DNA of 64,000 bases from Rhexocercosporidium sp. MPI-PUGE-AT-0058 (lineage: Eukaryota > Ascomycota > Leotiomycetes > Helotiales). The DNA lies in assembly GCA_020746875.1 (NCBI GenBank), contig JAGTJL010000001.1, forward strand, positions 868,001-932,000, given 5' to 3'. Of this stretch, positions 59,594 through 64,000 are shown one piece after another; the first letter of the stretch is position 1, and every line of letters begins with the position of its first letter. A program made the translations under genes and the position numbers. The notes beneath the pieces are model-generated. The model was given only the letters and a program-made list of their open reading frames with translations. It did no database searches and had not been told where the DNA came from.

Positions 59594-61364
59594 ATGCTAC
59601 GTTCCACGCTCGTGCTTCTCTTGAGCACCTCCCACCTCATTCTAGGCTCAGCCATCCACGACAAGCAAGCCATTCTCTCATCTCCATCCACTACTGCAGG
59701 TGCCGTTGATGCCAACACGCGTGTAGAGCACGTGGTCGACCCGGCCATCCTCTCCGCTCTCAAAGCGCACTCCGACCCCGTCGCCGCCCTCTTGTCTCTA
59801 CAACCAGACCTCAAATCCAACCTCGCGGAACCAAGACTCTTACATGTTTCCGGTGAGAAGAAGCCGGAATGGATGACCGAAGGTGATAAATTGCGTTTAC
59901 GGAGGAAGGGGAAGAAATTCATCGATATTACGGAGCATGAGGAGTTTTATGCTCAGCAGATTGATACTGAGTCCGGGAAAGCAAGTAAGCGGTCTTTTCA
60001 CAACGATCATCCGATGTGTATCTGTTTCCAGTTGCTGATTAAGTGTAGATCTGCCCAATCTAGTGCATCGACACCTCGTCAAGCCTCTGTTTCGTCGTGT
60101 CTCGACGAATAGAATGCACGATGTGCTCAAGCACATGACGAGTTACTATAACCGCTACTATGGAGGCACGACTGGAGCATTGAGTGCCCAATGGCTTCAC
60201 GATCACATTGCACAGGTAAGATTTTCATTTCCCTTATCACTTACCGCCCCAGAGAGAAAACAAAACAAAAAAAGTATTCACAATATCGAATCCAGATCAT
60301 CGATGCCGCCCCATTCGGAACCCACATATCGCTCGAGTACTTCACGCACTCCTTCCCCCAATCCTCAATAATCGCTCGCTTCGAGCCCAAAGTGCGGAAT
60401 TTTTCCCACCCCCTAACCATCCTCGGCGCGCATCAAGATTCGGCCAATTACTTGTTCCCTCTCCTACCCGCACCTGGTGCGGATGATGACTGTTCAGGAA
60501 CGGTGAGTATCCTAGAGGCATTCAGGATCTTGGCCGAGAGTGGGTACGTGCCGAGGAATGGCCCGGTGGAGTTCCATTGGTATGCTGCTGAGGAGGGGGG
60601 TTTGTTGGGGAGTCAGGCTATTGCGCGGTATAAGAAGGAGGAAGGGGCTACCATTGGGGCTATGATGGAGTTTGTGAGTGCTTTGCATTGCTTTGATATC
60701 AACATACCTGGCTGCATACCTACCTAATGCCCTTATTTTCATTTGATCTGGGGCGCAGAACTAACAATACGCCACAGGACATGACAGCGTTCATCGCCCG
60801 CAACGCCACGGAATCAATCGGGTTCATTTCGACATCCGCGGACGAAGCACTCACAGAATGGCTTCTCAAACTAGCTAAGGAATACATCTCGATTCCCGCC
60901 GGTATATACGAGTTATTCCCGTAAGCCACACTCCTTTTCTCTGCCTCTGGTCATCGGCGTCACCTGCTTTAATTTCCTGCCCGATAAGTGACCGAACTGA
61001 CAAACCAAAACAGTGGCGCCGGTTCCGACTACATGTCCTACACACAGCTCAAATACCCGGCTAGTTTCGCCTCAGAGGGAAATCCTCTAGCCGGCGGTGG
61101 GTTTCCAGGTGAATACGATCCGTACGTGCACGGGATGAACGATACCATGGATATTGACGATGCGAGTGGATATTTCTCGCTTGATGTAAGTTCTTCCCCC
61201 CTTCTCATACCTACACTCATCGCTTTGTCATTCCTGCGTCGGTGGGTCGTGTTAGGTGCGTTCATTACTGATGCGATGATGTCGTATAGCATATGGCGAG
61301 ATTCACGGAGCTGGCGCTGGCTTTTGCTGTTGAGCAGAGTGGGTGGGATAATGCTTGGCGATAA
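59594..61364 (+). CDS. lap1: Secreted leucine aminopeptidase (M28E)
   Basis: A zinc exopeptidase that removes N-terminal residues from peptides outside the cell. The signal peptide is MLRSTLVLLLSTSHLILGSA, followed by a propeptide. Six exons (introns 59985-60048, 60216-60295, 60674-60777, 60921-61013, 61186-61289) give 441 residues. Metal and catalytic residues are visible: His and Asp in ILGAHQDS, Asp in GADDDCSGT, the Glu pair in YAAEEGGLLGS, and the last His in LDHMARF, which is created by the final splice. GAGSDYMSYTQ and SGYFSLD are further family marks. The protein ends EQSGWDNAWR. Expression is often induced by protein in related fungi, but nothing here shows that. Confidence 0.88.
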
Positions 61365-61714
61365 ACAAATTCGCGTTGTAGATGAGGGTGTAACCACGAC
61401 AATTTAAGAGACGATTTGTAAACGAGTAGGAAAGCGGTGTATTTAATTGATATAAAGCATGTAGCTGGATGTGATAGATATTTGTGAGCATTTTTCTTCT
61501 GCAGGGGATCAGAGGGGCTGGGTTGGAGTATATTCGTTATTTGGTGGATCGAAGAGACGAGTTTAATCTGACATCTCTTCGTCCCGAAAGCGGTCCTTTG
61601 AATAGCCTCTCTTCTCACTCCTCACTCCTCGCTACCGGTATTCTCACCACTCTCCATCCAACAGAGCAACAGTGCAACACTCTACACACCAACCCCACCC
61701 AAACGACCTACTAT
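61365..61714. other. Short convergent intergenic region
   Basis: 3' flanks of the aminopeptidase and MarR-GNAT genes; no gene is seen. Confidence 0.4.
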
Positions 61715-63174
61715 CTACACCAACCCCCTCCCACCCCTCACAAAATGCTGCACAAGCAACTCCTTCCCCTCCCACATCTTCCTCGCCTCCTGATCCCTCA
61801 ACACAAACCCCCTCCCTTCATACAACCTCCTCGCGGCATCCAGACCCTTGAAAGTCCAAAGATGCACCTCCTCGAACGCCCGCTCCTCCGCCCACTTCAG
61901 AGCAGCATCTAACATCCTCTTCCCTACCCCGGCGCCTCGGATACTCTCGTCGACGACGAAGCCGCGGAGGTGGACTTTCTTGACTGTGTTCCCGTCGGTG
62001 GGGAGAGGGGAGAGGTATTCATTGCCAGCTTCGGTATTGGTGTTGGTATTGGTATTGGTCTTGCGAGAGAGGTCTACGCCGTCCATGAACACCGTGCCGA
62101 GGATCTCGTGGGTGGAGGAATCGAGTGCGGTGAATGCTTCGGAGTTTAGACCGTCGAGACGAGAGAGCAGTTCGCCGAGGCCGGTGGAGAGCATGCTTTC
62201 GAAGGCGACGCCGAAGCCGAAGGGTGTGTAGGTCGTCATGTGCATTGTTAGGCAGCGGGCCAGGAGGCCGAGACGGTAGCCTGTGGTGATGGTGATGGCT
62301 GGGGTGGGGGGCTGAGGAGCTGTGGTGTGGATTAGGGATGGGGATGATGATGGCTTGGATGTGGTGGAGGTGGAGGGGGGGATGTTCAGACGACTGTAGC
62401 GTAGAGCTGTGGCGTAGGCGCTGATTCCTTTGAGGACTGTGGTTGGAGGGTATAGTTAGTTTATACTCTTCAAACTTCAGACTAAATGAGGATTGGAAAT
62501 TATGAAGATAGATCCGAGATATTTTCATGAAAAGCACAGAACATGTCTCTTACAAAATATCGTAAATCTGACACAGAACTAAATAGCAGGAAGTCAGTTC
62601 ACTTACTATCATCCGGTGTAGCCGTTGTTGGGAGTTGCTTAAACGCAGCCAAGATCTGAGATTCTCCAAATGCCTGTAGAGACACCAAATCAGTACCTCG
62701 CAAACATGTCGTTTCTCGAAATCCTCCTTATTCAAGAACATCAAAAAGAGGACGTCATACATCAATACCCGCCAAAGTCCCCCTCCCCTTCTCCGTCAAC
62801 CTCAAGACCTTCTCCCTCGCATCCTCACCAAAGCCCTCCTTGACTTCGCCCGCCTCAACCAATTTCTTCAGCAGCCGACTCACGCTGCTTTTCTCGAGGT
62901 TGAGCTCGGTGCAGAGTGTTGCGGCTGTGATACCACCTGTGTTTGTGGCCTTCCCATTGACCTTGGAAGCGGAGGATGATGAGGGAGTTGGAGATGGAGA
63001 GGTGGCGGTTTCCTGTTCGTGGAGTCCGATCTCGATGATAGCGTGCACGGCGCTGGCGGAGTAGGATGTACCAGCTAGATTACTGGACATGAAACCCAAC
63101 TCGCGGACGAGGAGGCGGGAGGAGGAGCGGAGGGACGGGATCAGGGGGTGGGTTTGTAGTGGGTGGGATGACAT
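61715..63174 (-). CDS. MarR-GNAT fusion: winged-helix regulator joined to N-acetyltransferase
   Basis: The N-terminal half (about residues 1-138) is a MarR-type winged helix: SLRSSSRLLVRELGFMSSNL, YSASAVHAIIEIGLH, TAATLCTELNLEKSSVSRLL (the recognition helix) and KVLRLTEKGR. Introns at 62674-62760 and 62437-62606 join it through AFGESQILAAFKQL to the C-terminal GNAT domain, with GYRLGLLARCL, HLRGFVVDESIRGAGVGKRM (the acetyl-CoA loop RGAGVG) and LDAARRLYEGRGFVL. The product is 400 residues. This domain order is well known in bacteria, where the two halves form one protein. A linker before the GNAT core is Ser/Thr/Pro-rich, and a repeated AATACC tract encodes a Thr-Asn repeat. Bacterial origin by transfer followed by intron gain is the likely history. 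The ligand and acetyl acceptor are unknown. Confidence 0.82.
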
Positions 63175-64000
63175 TTTGAATGGTTTGATTTGGATCCGAT
63201 GATCGTTTGCTTAATCGAGTTTTGGGTCTGACAATTTTGAGGCAGTTTTTGGGTGTGCTGAGGGGAAGGAGGAAAAGGGGAGGAGATAGTTGTATTTTGC
63301 AACGGCTTGACTTTCTCCGAAAGTGGGGGCTTGTCTTGGTTATTACCGAGCGAGAACAGGAGATGTTGATACCTTTGATTGGCGAGTTTTGACGAGGAGT
63401 CAGAACCTACTTAGTGTGTGTCTTGAAAATTGGAATTCCCCGATTCAAAGCGCAAAATCGGGGTTCGGGTGGTGTGCGATTTGGAAGTCACGGCGCAGTT
63501 GATGGCCATGAAGCCACCTGCTCGGAATGGAAAACTCCTGGTACGTTTATCTCAATACGACAATCGTCCTGGAGTGATTTGAATAAGAAGCGTTCGATGA
63601 CTCAGTGATGTAACTTCCGAAGAATCGTGATTTGAGTTACTTGACTATATCATTCTATATCTTAAGGATAGTATTTGCATGACTAAACGAGATCTCAAAC
63701 CTCGAAATTGCCGAAGAAAGAGCAGATGTTCAGACAAAGCATGACTGGGGGAAGACCCCCCAATCCATTACCCATTCTATCAAATAGCAAGAAAATTAGA
63801 ATGAAACGATTCTATGTAATGAGAACTCAAGCAGCTTTTGCTAGGTCTTCAAGTCTGGCTGAAGCACCTTTGATAGGCTGGAATACGAAAAGCAGCTCGG
63901 ACTCGACACTACGCGAATCGCGAGGAATTTCTTCTTCAGAGCAGACTGGATAGCGACAATGATCAAAGACATTGACTCTCTTATCGAGCCTGGAACAGGA
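63175..64000. other. Right-edge region, no gene recognised
   Basis: The MarR-GNAT promoter side and further sequence. An 81-codon plus frame at 63708-63953 begins at a non-ATG codon and has no family features. Confidence 0.4.

Overview
The window is nuclear DNA of a filamentous ascomycete fungus. Almost every long gene is broken by short introns (about 45 to 240 bases) with GT...AG borders, often with a CTAAC or CTGAC branch site. The gene content is fungal: Tps1, Vid27, Atg9, Cog6, Mrs3/4, a C6 zinc-cluster activator, 2EXR and ULD_2/zinc-ribbon proteins, and an M28E leucine aminopeptidase. The mix of 2EXR, BTB, OrsD-like and ULD_2 families would suit a Leotiomycete, but the class is an inference. 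No rRNA, tRNA or CRISPR array was recognised.

Layout. Positions 1-7.1 kb: a DNA element with perfect 50-bp terminal inverted repeats, a purine nucleoside permease pseudogene with two in-frame stops, a BTB protein with an acidic Pro/Glu repeat, and a 2EXR protein. 8.6-10.3 kb: trehalose-6-phosphate synthase behind CCCCT stress-type motifs. 11-23.7 kb is a plastic zone: a decayed RNase H gene, a very large protein joining an N-terminal fungal helical region, a ULD_2 domain, a zinc ribbon and about 1,080 further residues, a frame-broken relic beside it, a second 2EXR gene, a decayed aldo-keto reductase, and a 251-bp MITE with a TA duplication. 23.9-41 kb is a conserved housekeeping block: FSH serine hydrolase, Vid27, a PAP2 phosphatase, Atg9 and Cog6 (divergent), a spastin/Sap1-like AAA ATPase and mitochondrial ribosomal protein uS17m. 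41.6-46.8 kb: an MFS exporter and a Zn2Cys6 activator sharing a 432-bp promoter. 48.3-49.7 kb: a mitochondrial iron carrier of the Mrs3/4 type. 51.5-63.2 kb is more accessory: an OrsD-type protein with a transcription-factor-like C-terminus, a short-chain dehydrogenase, a cytochrome P450, a secreted aminopeptidase, and a bacterial-style MarR-GNAT fusion with two introns.

The most unusual items are the ULD_2/zinc-ribbon giant fusion (12859-17316), the MarR-acetyltransferase fusion (61715-63174), an apparent one-base frameshift in the conserved C-terminus of atg9, and at least four decayed genes. In two of the decayed genes the premature stops are of a kind that C-to-T (RIP-like) mutation could produce. 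Intron borders were set by eye from splice consensus, frame and family conservation. No search was run.
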